The notes beneath the pieces are model-generated. The model had not been told where the DNA came from. It ran no database searches and saw only the letters and a list, made by a program, of their open reading frames with translations. Shown here piece by piece: positions 1-8,928 of a DNA stretch of 64,000 bases. Each line of letters starts with the position of its first letter. Positions within the stretch are counted from its first letter, which is position 1. The position numbers were made by a program, and so were the translations under genes. Origin of the DNA: CAYJDP01 sp964371025 (lineage in GTDB: Bacteria > Bacillota_I > Bacilli_A > RF39 > UBA660); contig CAYJKH010000005.1 in the NCBI GenBank assembly GCA_964371025.1, positions 43,142 through 107,141 on the forward strand, in the 5' to 3' direction.

Positions 1-1234
1 TTATTTTAAAGTCTAATTTTGGACCATAAAAAGCTCCATCTCCAGGGTTTAGTTTAAATCCTTTACCAAACTTATTACATGCATTCTCTAAAGCTTTTTC
101 AGATTTATTCCAAATATCTAAATCTCCAATATATTTATCTTCAGGTCTAGTAGATAATTCAATATCATATGATAAGTCAAAAATAGAATATACTCGATCA
201 ATAAATGACATAAGCTTAATAATTTCATCTTCTATTTGGTCTTCTCTCATAAAGATATGGGCATCATCTTGGGTAAAGTTTCTTACTCTAAACAATCCGT
301 TTAATGCTCCACTTGCTTCATGTCTATGCACTAGCCCTAACTCTCCTACTCTTAATGGTAATTCCTTATATGAGTGTTGTGAATTATTATAAACAAGCAT
401 TCCTCCTGGACAATTCATTGGTTTTATAGCAAATTCCTTATCATCTATTTCCGAAATATACATATTTTCTTTATAATTTTTCCAATGTCCTGAGATTTCC
501 CAAAGTTCCTTGCTTAGCATGATTGGTGTTTTAATAAACTCATATCCTTCACGTTTATGTTCTTCATACCAATAATTTTCTAATTCATTTCTTAAAGTCA
601 TCCCTTTATTTAGAAAAATTGGAAATCCAGGTCCATATTCACTCATCATAAATAATCCAAGTTCACGCCCTAATTTTTTATGATCTCTTTTTTTAGCTTC
701 TTCTAATAAATGTAAATGGTTATTTAATTCTTCTTCTGTTTCAAAGCAAATCCCATATACTCTTTGTAACATTTTATTTGAAGAATCCCCTTTCCAGTAT
801 GCACCAGATGCTTTTAACAATTTAAAATGTTTTAACTCTTTAACTGTTTCAACATGAGGTCCACGACAAAGATCTGTAAAATCTCCTTGTGTATAACAAG
901 TAATAATAGTATTATCTTCCTCCATATTATTTATTAAATCTAATTTATATGGATCATTCTTAAATTTTTCTAACGCTTCTTCTTTTGTTAATTCTTCTTT
1001 TACAATTCTTTTTCCATCTTTAGAAATTTTTTTCATTTCTTTTTCGATTTTAGAAAAGTCATCTTCACTAATTGATTGATCTCCTAAATCAATATCATAA
1101 TAAAATCCTTCTTCTATCACAGGACCTACCCAAAATAGGGCATTTGGATATATTTTTTTCACTGCTTGCGCTAATAAATGAGCACATGAGTGGTTTAATA
1201 TATTTAATTTTTCATTTTCTTTTATATTTATCAT
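1..1234 (-). CDS. thrS: threonyl-tRNA synthetase, 3' end outside window
   Basis: Charges tRNA-Thr in the cytoplasm. It is not a closed frame in the window because the C-terminus runs off base 1; I read it from the reverse strand. It starts with ATG at 1234 after a GGAAGGAG ribosome site. The second-domain editing signature NHSCAHLLAQAV appears about 14 residues in, followed by TQGDFTDLCRGPHV and the class II core (KPMNCPGGMLVY, GLVHRHEASGAL, FTQDDAHIF). The usual 60-residue N-terminal TGS domain is absent, because the editing domain begins almost at the start codon and the T-box leader lies immediately upstream. The anticodon-binding domain would lie beyond the window. Expression is very probably controlled by the T-box in front of it. 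Confidence 0.95.
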   Translation of the reverse strand, partial: MINIKENEKLNILNHSCAHLLAQAVKKIYPNALFWVGPVIEEGFYYDIDLGDQSISEDDFSKIEKEMKKISKDGKRIVKEELTKEEALEKFKNDPYKLDLINNMEEDNTIITCYTQGDFTDLCRGPHVETVKELKHFKLLKASGAYWKGDSSNKMLQRVYGICFETEEELNNHLHLLEEAKKRDHKKLGRELGLFMMSEYGPGFPIFLNKGMTLRNELENYWYEEHKREGYEFIKTPIMLSKELWEISGHWKNYKENMYISEIDDKEFAIKPMNCPGGMLVYNNSQHSYKELPLRVGELGLVHRHEASGALNGLFRVRNFTQDDAHIFMREDQIEDEIIKLMSFIDRVYSIFDLSYDIELSTRPEDKYIGDLDIWNKSEKALENACNKFGKGFKLNPGDGAFYGPKLDFKI

Positions 1235-1457
1235 ATTTTTCTCCTTCCAATAAAAAAACTCCGACATTAAAATATGTAGGAGTGAATTACACGGTACCAT
1301 CCTTGGTTTTACTTAATTAATATAACGGTATTATCCGGAATTACTTTTAATAACTCTACTCTAAAGGGAGTAACTTTTAAATATTTATATCGTTTTCACC
1401 AACCACGATTTCTCTTTAATAAACATTTTAAAAATCATATCCTTTGTCTTTGTATTT
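1235..1457 (-). ncRNA. T-box leader riboswitch of thrS
   Basis: On the minus strand the leader holds a distal stem I hairpin with a GGTTGGTGAAA loop (1389-1409). It also holds the T-box sequence AAGGATGGTACCGTG (1290-1304) and a terminator stem 58-67/74-83 (within 1252-1283) followed by a T run. A possible specifier ACT (Thr) lies at 1369-1371, though I did not fold the specifier loop. Uncharged tRNA-Thr would stabilise the antiterminator and switch on thrS. Confidence 0.93.
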
Positions 1458-1463
1458 AGTTTT

Positions 1464-1492
1464 ATAATATATCTAATTTCTAACTTTGTCAA
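1464..1492 (-). promoter_or_regulatory. sigma-A promoter of the thrS T-box transcript
   Basis: TTGACA (1487-1492), a 17-base spacer and TATTAT (1464-1469) on the minus strand. It sits directly behind the stop codon of the upstream rRNA/tRNA pseudouridine synthase gene. Confidence 0.85.
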
Positions 1493-1494
1493 GG

Positions 1495-2343
1495 TTACTT
1501 AACTGCTTGTTTAAATTCTATAGGAATTGGTATTTCAAATAATATTTCCTTTTTAATTATTGGATGAAATAATTTTAAACGATTAGCATGTAAATATAAT
1601 CTTTTTTCATTATTTTTAGGATTACCATATTTTTTATCTCCTAAAATAGGATTATTTATTGTTTTCATTGCTACTCTTATTTGATTTTTTCTTCCTGTTT
1701 CAATATTAATTTTTAATAAAGAATTTTGAGTTCCTTCTTTAATTAATTCAAAATTAGTAATGGCTTCTTTTCCATCTTTTGGTTTTGTCTCATATACCAA
1801 ATTTGTTTTTGTCTCTCTTAAATATTGAACTATTTTGTCTTTTTCTTTTTTTACATGCCCTTCTACTACTGCTGTATATTCTCTAAGTGAGGCAAATGTA
1901 TTCCAATTTTCTTGTAATTGATTTTTCATTTTTTCACTTTTAGCAAGGATTACTAAACCACTTGTATCTTTATCTAGTCTATGAACTACAAATACTTTTG
2001 CCCTTGGATTTTTGGCCTTTAAATAGTTAGATACTATTCTATAAACTGTATTTTCTCTTTCTTTTGCAGTTCCGATTGATAAAAGTCCTGCTGGTTTGTT
2101 AACTACAATTATATATTCATCTTCAAATACTATTTCAAATGGTAATTGAGTTTTACTTTTATTTTTAGTATTAATTACTATAGTCATACCTGGTTTTAAT
2201 AAATAATTATGTTTTGTCGTTTTAACATTATCTACATAAATTGATCCGAATTTTAAATATTGCTTTATTCTTTTATTTGGCATATCTATATTATCATCTA
2301 AATACTTTAATAGTGTTGAATCTTTTTTTACTAATATTTTCAT
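1495..2343 (-). CDS. RluA-family RNA pseudouridine synthase
   Basis: Isomerises a uridine in rRNA or tRNA to pseudouridine. The 282-residue protein has an N-terminal S4-like RNA-binding segment (about residues 1-55) and an RluA catalytic domain. The catalytic motif VHRLDKDTSGLVILAKS contains the nucleophilic Asp, and the C-terminal RKNQIRV motif follows. Start ATG at 2343 is preceded by AAGGAGGATAT. It lies 9 bases behind yebC, so the two are probably co-transcribed. This is one of three pseudouridine synthases of the Rlu/Rsu families in the window. The exact target (RluC/RluD/YjbO-type) cannot be told from sequence alone. Confidence 0.9.
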   Translation of the reverse strand: MKILVKKDSTLLKYLDDNIDMPNKRIKQYLKFGSIYVDNVKTTKHNYLLKPGMTIVINTKNKSKTQLPFEIVFEDEYIIVVNKPAGLLSIGTAKERENTVYRIVSNYLKAKNPRAKVFVVHRLDKDTSGLVILAKSEKMKNQLQENWNTFASLREYTAVVEGHVKKEKDKIVQYLRETKTNLVYETKPKDGKEAITNFELIKEGTQNSLLKINIETGRKNQIRVAMKTINNPILGDKKYGNPKNNEKRLYLHANRLKLFHPIIKKEILFEIPIPIEFKQAVK

Positions 2344-2352
2344 ATATCCTCC

Positions 2353-3066
2353 TTATTTTAAATTATTATATACATTTTGAACATCATCTAAATCTTCTAG
2401 TATCTCTGTTAACTTATATATTTTTTCTTCATCTTCTGCTCCTAATGTAATTTCCATATTGGGAATATATGTTAATTCACATTGTAAGAATTCTTTTACT
2501 TCTATTTGCTCAAGTTTTTCTTTGACTAAAATGAAATTTTCTAATGTAGTTGTAATTATATATGAAGCCTCATCTACTTCAAAATCTATTACGAAATCTA
2601 ATACTTCCATCATAATTGTTTCTTCATCATACTCTAGAGGTATTTCAATTAATCCAATATGATTAAACATATAACTTACTGAACCATCAGTTCCAAGCTT
2701 TCCTCCAGCTTTAGTAAAACTACTTCTCACAAGCGATGCTGTTCTATTTTTATTATCAGTAAGACAATCTACCATGAAAGCTACTCCATTAGGACCATAT
2801 CCTTCATATCTAATACTTTCATAGTTTTCACCATCCGTATTACCTTTTGCTTTATCTATTGCCTTTTTAATATTATCTTTTGGCATATTTTGAGCTTTTG
2901 CTTTATCTACTACTAATCTTAATGCTGCATTTTGATCAACATCAGGAATCCCTTGCTTTGCTGCTACAAATATTTCTTTAGCAAGTTTTTGAAAAACTTT
3001 TCCTCTTGCTTGATCCGCTGCTCCTTTAGCATGTTTAATTTTTGACCATTTTGAATGTCCTGCCAT
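2353..3066 (-). CDS. yebC: YebC/PmpR family regulator
   Basis: A 237-residue YebC/TACO1 family protein, the usual full length. The diagnostic N-terminus MAGHSKWSKIKHAKGAAD is intact and the three-domain pattern holds (FQKLAKEIFVAAKQG, then YEGYGPNGVAFMVDCLTDN). Family members are described as transcription regulators (PmpR) or, more recently, as translation factors that help ribosomes through proline-rich stretches; the sequence does not decide which. The downstream pseudouridine synthase gene follows after 9 bases. Confidence 0.95.
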   Translation of the reverse strand: MAGHSKWSKIKHAKGAADQARGKVFQKLAKEIFVAAKQGIPDVDQNAALRLVVDKAKAQNMPKDNIKKAIDKAKGNTDGENYESIRYEGYGPNGVAFMVDCLTDNKNRTASLVRSSFTKAGGKLGTDGSVSYMFNHIGLIEIPLEYDEETIMMEVLDFVIDFEVDEASYIITTTLENFILVKEKLEQIEVKEFLQCELTYIPNMEITLGAEDEEKIYKLTEILEDLDDVQNVYNNLK

Positions 3067-3120
3067 AATCCCACTTCCTTTAACTCCTATATTTTATCAC
3101 ATTTTCTATTTTTTTTAAAG

Positions 3121-3150
3121 TAAAAAATAAAAACACTTAATGTGTTTTTA
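3121..3150 (-). terminator. terminator after the Hpt-receiver gene
   Basis: Stem TAAAAACAC/GTGTTTTTA (3128-3136 with 3142-3150) followed on the minus strand by a T-rich run. The stem includes the stop codon. Confidence 0.7.
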
Positions 3151-4008
3151 TATAACTTCTCCATAATATAAAGCTTTTTCAATTGCTAATTTTATGTCTT
3201 GCTCTCCAAAAGGTTTAACTAACATGTCTACAATTTGATACTTATATATTTTATCTATAGTTTCTTTTGTAGAATCTCCACTAATAACTATAGTTGGTAT
3301 ATCTTTTAATAAATTTAAACTATTCATATATTCAAGTACTTTATGACCATCCATAACTGGCATATTAATATCAAGTAACATAGCACTAATATGAGTATGA
3401 TTAGCAGGATTATTTAATATATCGATTACTTCTTTGCCATTTTCTACTTCTACTACTACGTATAATTTTTCAAAAGCTTTTTTGACAAACTCACGAATTA
3501 TTTTAGAATCATCTGCTACTAATACTGTTTTAGCAGATAATATAGGAACATCCCTTGCTACTACTAAAGGTTTTGGAATTTCTACTATTGGTTCTTGTTG
3601 TACTGTCTGTTGAACAGGTTGCTCAACTACTGGAGCTTTAACCTCTTCTTCTATTCCCATATATTCCTTTACTATTTTTAAGGTTTTATTCGCTTCGTTA
3701 ACTAGTGCTAAGAAATTAGTTTGAACAAAGTTATAATCATTAGCTTTACTTTTCATTTCATGCTCATATGACATATCTCCCAGTTTAGTAAATCCAAAAT
3801 ATCTAGCATCACTTTTTAAAGAATGCACATAAATGGCATAATTAGCCATATCTTTTACTTCTAAATAATTTTTTAACTTCATTATCTTTTCACCAGTACC
3901 AGTTAAAAAATCTCCTATTGTATCATTATAAGTTTCTATATCTCCAAATAATTCTAAGCTGCTATCAATATCAACATTGTTGTTTATCAAAAACTGTTTA
4001 TCTTTCAT
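3148..4008 (-). CDS. Hpt-receiver phosphorelay protein
   Basis: A 286-residue two-domain signalling protein. Residues about 1-115 form a histidine phosphotransfer domain with the motif VHSLKSDARYFG (phospho-accepting His62). A proline/glutamine-rich linker (about 125-150) follows. Residues 160-285 form a receiver domain with VADDS acid residues and the phospho-Asp213 in LLDINMPVMDG. A Thr/Ser in IVISGDS and a Lys in LVKPF complete the site. There is no DNA-binding or enzymatic output domain. It follows the hybrid kinase gene by 44 bases and is presumably its phosphorelay partner. The final effector is not visible in this window. Confidence 0.9.
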   Translation of the reverse strand: MKDKQFLINNNVDIDSSLELFGDIETYNDTIGDFLTGTGEKIMKLKNYLEVKDMANYAIYVHSLKSDARYFGFTKLGDMSYEHEMKSKANDYNFVQTNFLALVNEANKTLKIVKEYMGIEEEVKAPVVEQPVQQTVQQEPIVEIPKPLVVARDVPILSAKTVLVADDSKIIREFVKKAFEKLYVVVEVENGKEVIDILNNPANHTHISAMLLDINMPVMDGHKVLEYMNSLNLLKDIPTIVISGDSTKETIDKIYKYQIVDMLVKPFGEQDIKLAIEKALYYGEVI

Positions 4009-4052
4009 ATTAAATCTCCTTAATTATGTTCAGTATATCATATAAATATTAA

Positions 4053-5876
4053 TTATGTTTTAAAATTTTTCTTAATTGTCTTTTTTAGTAAGTCTTTTTC
4101 AATAGGTTTTGGTAAATAATCATCAAATCCATCTTCTAAGTATTTCTTTTTCATACCAGCAAGAGCATTAGCAGTCAAAACAATAATTGGTGTATTAAAA
4201 CCTTCTAATTGATGAAGTTTTTTCATAGTTTCTACTCCACTCATTTTAGGCATCATATCATCCATTAAAATTAAATCAAATTTTTCACCATTTTGAATCT
4301 TTTCTAAACAAGAAAACCCATTATCAATTGTTTCTAAAATAACCTTTTCTCCTCGTAATAATCTTTCTACTACTTTTAAATTAATTTTATTATCATCAAC
4401 AATTAATATTTTTTGATTATTAAATTCAATTTTTTCTTCAATAGTTAACTCTTCTATAGCTTCTTCCACTACTATTTTTTGATCAATTGCCACTATAAAA
4501 CTTGAACCTTCTCCATAAACACTTTTTACAACAACTTTCCCATTCATTAATTCAATTAATTTCTTTGTTATGGCAAGTCCAAGACCTGTTCCTTCAATTG
4601 TAGCATTTTTTTCTAAATCAAATCTTTCAAAGTTAGAAAATAACTTATCTATATTTTCTTCTTTAATTCCTATTCCTGAGTCTTCTACTGTTATAATTAA
4701 TCGGCACATACCATTTATTTTAACAGTGGAAACATTAAAATTTATATATCCTTCCCTTGTATACTTAGCAGCATTAGTTAGTAAGTTAACAATAATTTGT
4801 TTTAATCTAACATAATCACCATATAATATATCAGGTAAATCTTCACTAACTTTTATATTAAATGTAATTGGTTTTTCTTTAATTCTCGTATTTACTAAAG
4901 CTGCTACATCTTTAATAATTTTTTTCGGTTTATATTCTACATTTACAATTTCTAACTTATTAGCCTCTATTTTAGTAATATCAAGTATTCCATTAATTAT
5001 CTCTAATAAGTTATTAGAAGCTGTTATAATATTTTCAACATCCTCTTTACCATCTTTGGATAAGTCTTCTTCTTTCATCGATTCAGAAAAACCTACTATC
5101 GCATTAAGAGGAGTTCTAATCTCATGAGACATACTTGATAAAAAGTCTGTTTTAGCTCGATTAGCTTTTTCTGCCTGCAGTTTTGCAGCATCTAATTGTT
5201 CAATCATCTTTAAATCCGGATTTTCAATAGTGTTGTACATTATAAAAACTAAAATGTATAATGTGAAATCATATATTATAAAATAGGGAAATATATAACT
5301 AATAATTGCAATTAGGATTATACCTACTAGAAAAAATTTAAAAGAATTATATCTTTTATCTTTATTATTTTTACTTTTCACCATTAATATAAGGCTACAT
5401 AACAACCATATTGTTATAAATATTATAACAGCAATAAAACCTAAACCTTTTACATTCAATATACCATTTAATTCATAAAACTCTAATGGTAAAATATTCA
5501 TTATTATAATTTGGCATAAAAATACTATACCTACATTTTTATATATTTTTTTAACATCATTTTTTATGGATATAGTAATTAAATATAAAAATAAAGCAAC
5601 TGGAACACTAGTTATTAAAGTAAATAAAATCTTATTAACAATAACTAAATTAATTTGATAATTTTCAATTTGATAAGAAATAGGAATTGTCGATCCTACA
5701 AGATGTAAAGTTGTATTAATAACAGAATATATAATAGAAATTATTAATATATATTCGAAAAATATATTTTCTTTATACATAGTTGATCTTTTTTTAAAAT
5801 AAAATAAGGCAATCCCTATAAGCAAGATTAACGATACCAAAGGTATTGCATAAGAAATTGTATATGTATTTTCCAT
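4053..5876 (-). CDS. membrane hybrid histidine kinase
   Basis: A 607-residue sensor kinase. Residues 1-215 hold about seven hydrophobic membrane segments with short loops, so the signal is probably sensed in or near the membrane. A short coiled linker leads to HisKA with the H-box SMSHEIRTPLNAI (His251). The HATPase domain follows (N-box NLLTNAAKYT, G-boxes DSGIGI and GTGLGLAI). A C-terminal receiver has its phospho-Asp near residue 539 in ILMDDMMPKMSG. The attached receiver implies a multistep relay, and the adjacent Hpt-receiver protein would take the phosphate next. Hybrid kinases of this shape are uncommon in small Bacilli genomes. Confidence 0.92.
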   Translation of the reverse strand: MENTYTISYAIPLVSLILLIGIALFYFKKRSTMYKENIFFEYILIISIIYSVINTTLHLVGSTIPISYQIENYQINLVIVNKILFTLITSVPVALFLYLITISIKNDVKKIYKNVGIVFLCQIIIMNILPLEFYELNGILNVKGLGFIAVIIFITIWLLCSLILMVKSKNNKDKRYNSFKFFLVGIILIAIISYIFPYFIIYDFTLYILVFIMYNTIENPDLKMIEQLDAAKLQAEKANRAKTDFLSSMSHEIRTPLNAIVGFSESMKEEDLSKDGKEDVENIITASNNLLEIINGILDITKIEANKLEIVNVEYKPKKIIKDVAALVNTRIKEKPITFNIKVSEDLPDILYGDYVRLKQIIVNLLTNAAKYTREGYINFNVSTVKINGMCRLIITVEDSGIGIKEENIDKLFSNFERFDLEKNATIEGTGLGLAITKKLIELMNGKVVVKSVYGEGSSFIVAIDQKIVVEEAIEELTIEEKIEFNNQKILIVDDNKINLKVVERLLRGEKVILETIDNGFSCLEKIQNGEKFDLILMDDMMPKMSGVETMKKLHQLEGFNTPIIVLTANALAGMKKKYLEDGFDDYLPKPIEKDLLKKTIKKNFKT

Positions 5877-5951
5877 ATTATCACCTATTATAATATTAAC
5901 ATTAGTTTAAACATAATTCAATATGAAATTTATGCTATGTTTTACTTCGTT

Positions 5952-5982
5952 AAAAAAACAACAAAATATAATTTGTTGTTTT
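5952..5982 (-). terminator. terminator after the phospholipase/acyltransferase gene
   Basis: Perfect AAACAACAAA/TTTGTTGTTT stem followed by a T run on the minus strand. It overlaps the stop codon. Confidence 0.7.
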
Positions 5983-8065
5983 ATTTCTTTTTATTTTTAG
6001 AAAACCTTTCATCTTGCAGTCTATTCCAATTGTTTTTAGCAAAATTATTAATTTCATATTTTTCCTCTTCTTTTAATCTATAATATTCTTGTAAATTACT
6101 TTTTACCGCCCTTATAGATGTTAAGTTTAATGAATTTAAATCAATATTACTAATGTCTTTTAAAATATCTTTTTCTGATTCAGATTTAGATTTATTATTT
6201 AATATTTCTTCTTCAGTCCAATTAGACTTAGGATCCCATAACACATGTAAATACTCATTAACTCTATCTTCTAAATATTTTTTTCTATCAATTTCTGGGT
6301 TAGAGCTTCTTTTATGTTTTTCGCTACATAATTCAAACCCATACCACGTCATAGTTGCTAAGGTTCCTTCTAAGTGTTCTATAGCGTCTTCTTCCGAAAA
6401 GTTACTATAATTAATCGGATCCCCAATAAGCGTAATAATTCCTTTTTGTTTATAATTACTAATATGTACCATCGGAACTACTTCTTTTCCTGTTTCTTTT
6501 GCTATTTTATAAAAACCTTTGGCAAGTGGTAAACATAATAAATTTTCACTATGATTAAATGATCCTTCAGGATAAATAACTAAACTGTTATCATTATCTA
6601 ATACTTTTTTTGCTTTTGGAACAGTTTCATATCTACTTTGTTTTGAATCTTTATCAACGTGAATAACTCCACTTATATATTGAATATAAGTTTCTGGATT
6701 TATTCTAAATTGATCTTTTATACCAGCAATTGCATACACATTTCTATCTAATGACGTTAATGTAGCTTTAAAATCTTCTCCGAAAGAATGTGCTGGCGCA
6801 AAAATATATCCTTTGTTTTTTGATAAATTTTTCAGACATTCTTTACTACTACACTCTTTAATATCTACCATGTTTTTTTCTTTATCTTCTGTAAATTTAA
6901 ATATGTAATTATTTTTATTCATACTTTTTTTAATTGCAAATTTAATTACTGGAGCTATTTTTTTTCTAACATTCATACTTTTTATACTATCAAAATTTTC
7001 TAACGTTCCATTTCTGATTTTATTATGTAATGGAGCATTAATTTTAATTCCTCGATTAATCTTATTAGTTATTTTTTTTCTAGCTTCACTAGCTTCTTCT
7101 TTGGTATTATTTAATTCAAACTTTTTATTTTCTGTTTGACCATGTAAAGATGAGTAATTAGGAATCAATTCGACAATATCTTGATATGAAAAATTTTTCT
7201 TTTTGAATAATTCACATAATTTAGTTGTAATTAATACTGTTTCATTTAGCGCATCTTCATATAATTCAAAAAATGACTTATTAGATTTAATATCTTTAAA
7301 TGTTGGATTAATCCATTCTGCTTTTTCTTCATTAGTATATTTTTTCACATCACTAATTTTTCCATTATAAGAAAATGAATTAGCTCCCATAAAAAGAGGA
7401 TCTATCTTTTTGTAAATTCCTTTTTTTACTCCTTTTGGGTCATATTTCAGATTTTTTATAAAAGATTCTAATTGCTCGCAAGCTTCCCCCATTATTAAAC
7501 CAGCATTTTTTATACCATAAGTATATTCCATACTAGCAGATATAGTTTTTTTCAAATTTTTATTTATTGCTTTTTTCATATGAAAATCTTTATAAACTTT
7601 ATAAGTATCTGGGTTTTTCAATTCTTTTTCAAGCATTAAGTATGAATCTATTAACTTTTCTGCTACACCATGTTCCCATGTTTCTTTAAGAGGATTTGGA
7701 GTATGATCTCCAGACATATAAATAATTAACGGGTGTGTATAAGCATCTAAAATATGATGAGCTATATAACCCACTATAAAATTTTTCACTTGTTTATCTT
7801 CTAATAAATTATTATTTTTAGCATAAGTCATATAGTTACAAACAAACTCTTGAAATTGTTCTTCTTGCAATAATTTCGCAGATTCAATATTACTATCTAA
7901 TAATTTTTTATTCCATAATTTATAATAATTATGATATATAAACAGATCATGCCCTTGTGAAAATACGTTATAGTCATCAAAATTATCTAATATATCTAAA
8001 GTTTCTTTACTTAATTTTCTTTCTAAATCTTTATGAAAAATATCATGTGTTTTTGGTCCTGGCAT
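5981..8065 (-). CDS. zinc phospholipase C-like domain fused to PlsC acyltransferase
   Basis: A 694-residue cytoplasmic-looking fusion with no signal peptide. Residues 1-300 match the zinc-dependent phospholipase C family (PF00882 type). They start MPGPKTH, with His7, GHD38-40, HHILD and THP (His103, His104, Asp107, His111) and HGVAEKLID (His132, Glu136, Asp140). Residues about 380-600 are a PlsC/LPLAT acyltransferase. It has the HX4D motif HSFGED (His426 to Asp431) and the YPEGS motif (from residue 498), with VVPMVHISN after it. The C-terminal 90 residues are charged and helical. The two activities suggest headgroup or phospholipid recycling, which is inference. It follows the YiiX-like gene by 6 bases. 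The domain calls are strong; the substrate is unknown. Confidence 0.85.
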   Translation of the reverse strand: MPGPKTHDIFHKDLERKLSKETLDILDNFDDYNVFSQGHDLFIYHNYYKLWNKKLLDSNIESAKLLQEEQFQEFVCNYMTYAKNNNLLEDKQVKNFIVGYIAHHILDAYTHPLIIYMSGDHTPNPLKETWEHGVAEKLIDSYLMLEKELKNPDTYKVYKDFHMKKAINKNLKKTISASMEYTYGIKNAGLIMGEACEQLESFIKNLKYDPKGVKKGIYKKIDPLFMGANSFSYNGKISDVKKYTNEEKAEWINPTFKDIKSNKSFFELYEDALNETVLITTKLCELFKKKNFSYQDIVELIPNYSSLHGQTENKKFELNNTKEEASEARKKITNKINRGIKINAPLHNKIRNGTLENFDSIKSMNVRKKIAPVIKFAIKKSMNKNNYIFKFTEDKEKNMVDIKECSSKECLKNLSKNKGYIFAPAHSFGEDFKATLTSLDRNVYAIAGIKDQFRINPETYIQYISGVIHVDKDSKQSRYETVPKAKKVLDNDNSLVIYPEGSFNHSENLLCLPLAKGFYKIAKETGKEVVPMVHISNYKQKGIITLIGDPINYSNFSEEDAIEHLEGTLATMTWYGFELCSEKHKRSSNPEIDRKKYLEDRVNEYLHVLWDPKSNWTEEEILNNKSKSESEKDILKDISNIDLNSLNLTSIRAVKSNLQEYYRLKEEEKYEINNFAKNNWNRLQDERFSKNKKK

Positions 8066-8071
8066 TTATCA

Positions 8072-8854
8072 TCACTTCTTTCTTAGAATTTTAGGATTAC
8101 TTGGTGATTTATAGTTTATATCACTTTTGTACTCTTCTAATATTTTTTTAAATATTCTTAACTCTTCAATAGTGTTTTTATTTTTATTTAATTTTCTATG
8201 TTCTACTTTTCTAGATGTTTCTTCCTTTTTAATTATTTTTTTATTTTTCGCCGTGTTTTCTTCATTCATTTTTGAAACTAAACTAGATACTGTTCCTGAA
8301 AATATTACATTATTTTCATAAATATGATGAATATTAAAAGGTTTCATATTTTTACATTTATATCCATATTTATCCAAATCTAATATATTTGCTTTTTGCA
8401 ATAATTCTGTTACATATTGTGAACAGACATATCGTTTATTATCTTTTAATATACCTTTTGAACAAATTAACATTGTAATACAAGATATAAAGTTATAATG
8501 AAAATCTTTAGAATTTTTCATATCTTCATTAACTTTGTTTTTTAATCTGTTATATTGTTCTTCGGTTACATTTAATTTAATTATTTCTACTTGCCCAGTT
8601 TTTTGTTTTTCTTCAAAAAAACCTGCATGGATACTTTCTTTTATTAATCCTGCATTTAATGGATTATTTCTTTTTCTTCGTGCAAATGATACCATATTAT
8701 CAAATTTATCATCTAAAGATAATGAAACATGAGATAAATCATCTGCATCATATCTATTCCAGAATTGTAATTTACACCTAAAAGTCATAAACTTCCCAAT
8801 TCTAGTACCTAAATTTGAAAAAACTAAATATATACTTTTTTCATCTTGTTTCAT
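8072..8854 (-). CDS. permuted papain-like (YiiX/NlpC-P60 superfamily) enzyme
   Basis: A 260-residue protein with a permuted NlpC/P60-like layout. An early His in SHVSLSLDD (His42) is followed much later by the putative nucleophile in RYVCSQYVTEL (Cys144). This order is typical of YiiX/YaeF and LRAT-like enzymes, some of which act on lipids or amides. I chose the ATG at 8854 because AAGGGG stands 8 bases upstream; the frame is open further 5' to 8914 but has no ribosome site there. The C-terminal 60 residues are lysine/glutamate-rich. The gene ends TGA TGA TAA and the phospholipase C/acyltransferase fusion starts 6 bases later. They probably form one operon and may act on the same lipid. The family call is from motifs only. 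Confidence 0.65.
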   Translation of the reverse strand: MKQDEKSIYLVFSNLGTRIGKFMTFRCKLQFWNRYDADDLSHVSLSLDDKFDNMVSFARRKRNNPLNAGLIKESIHAGFFEEKQKTGQVEIIKLNVTEEQYNRLKNKVNEDMKNSKDFHYNFISCITMLICSKGILKDNKRYVCSQYVTELLQKANILDLDKYGYKCKNMKPFNIHHIYENNVIFSGTVSSLVSKMNEENTAKNKKIIKKEETSRKVEHRKLNKNKNTIEELRIFKKILEEYKSDINYKSPSNPKILRKK

Positions 8855-8900
8855 ATGTAAACCCCTTTTCATATAAACTGCGGCTATTATACCACACAAT

Positions 8901-8928
8901 AAAAAAAAAGTCAATTTTTATTGACTTT
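8901..8928 (-). terminator. terminator after obg
   Basis: Stem AAAGTCAA/TTGACTTT followed by nine T on the minus strand. It overlaps the obg stop codon. Confidence 0.8.

Noticed and set aside
1072..1320. Plus-strand open frame over the thrS start and T-box
   Set aside because: Antisense to the ThrRS editing domain and to the leader; hydrophobic low-complexity product without a ribosome site.
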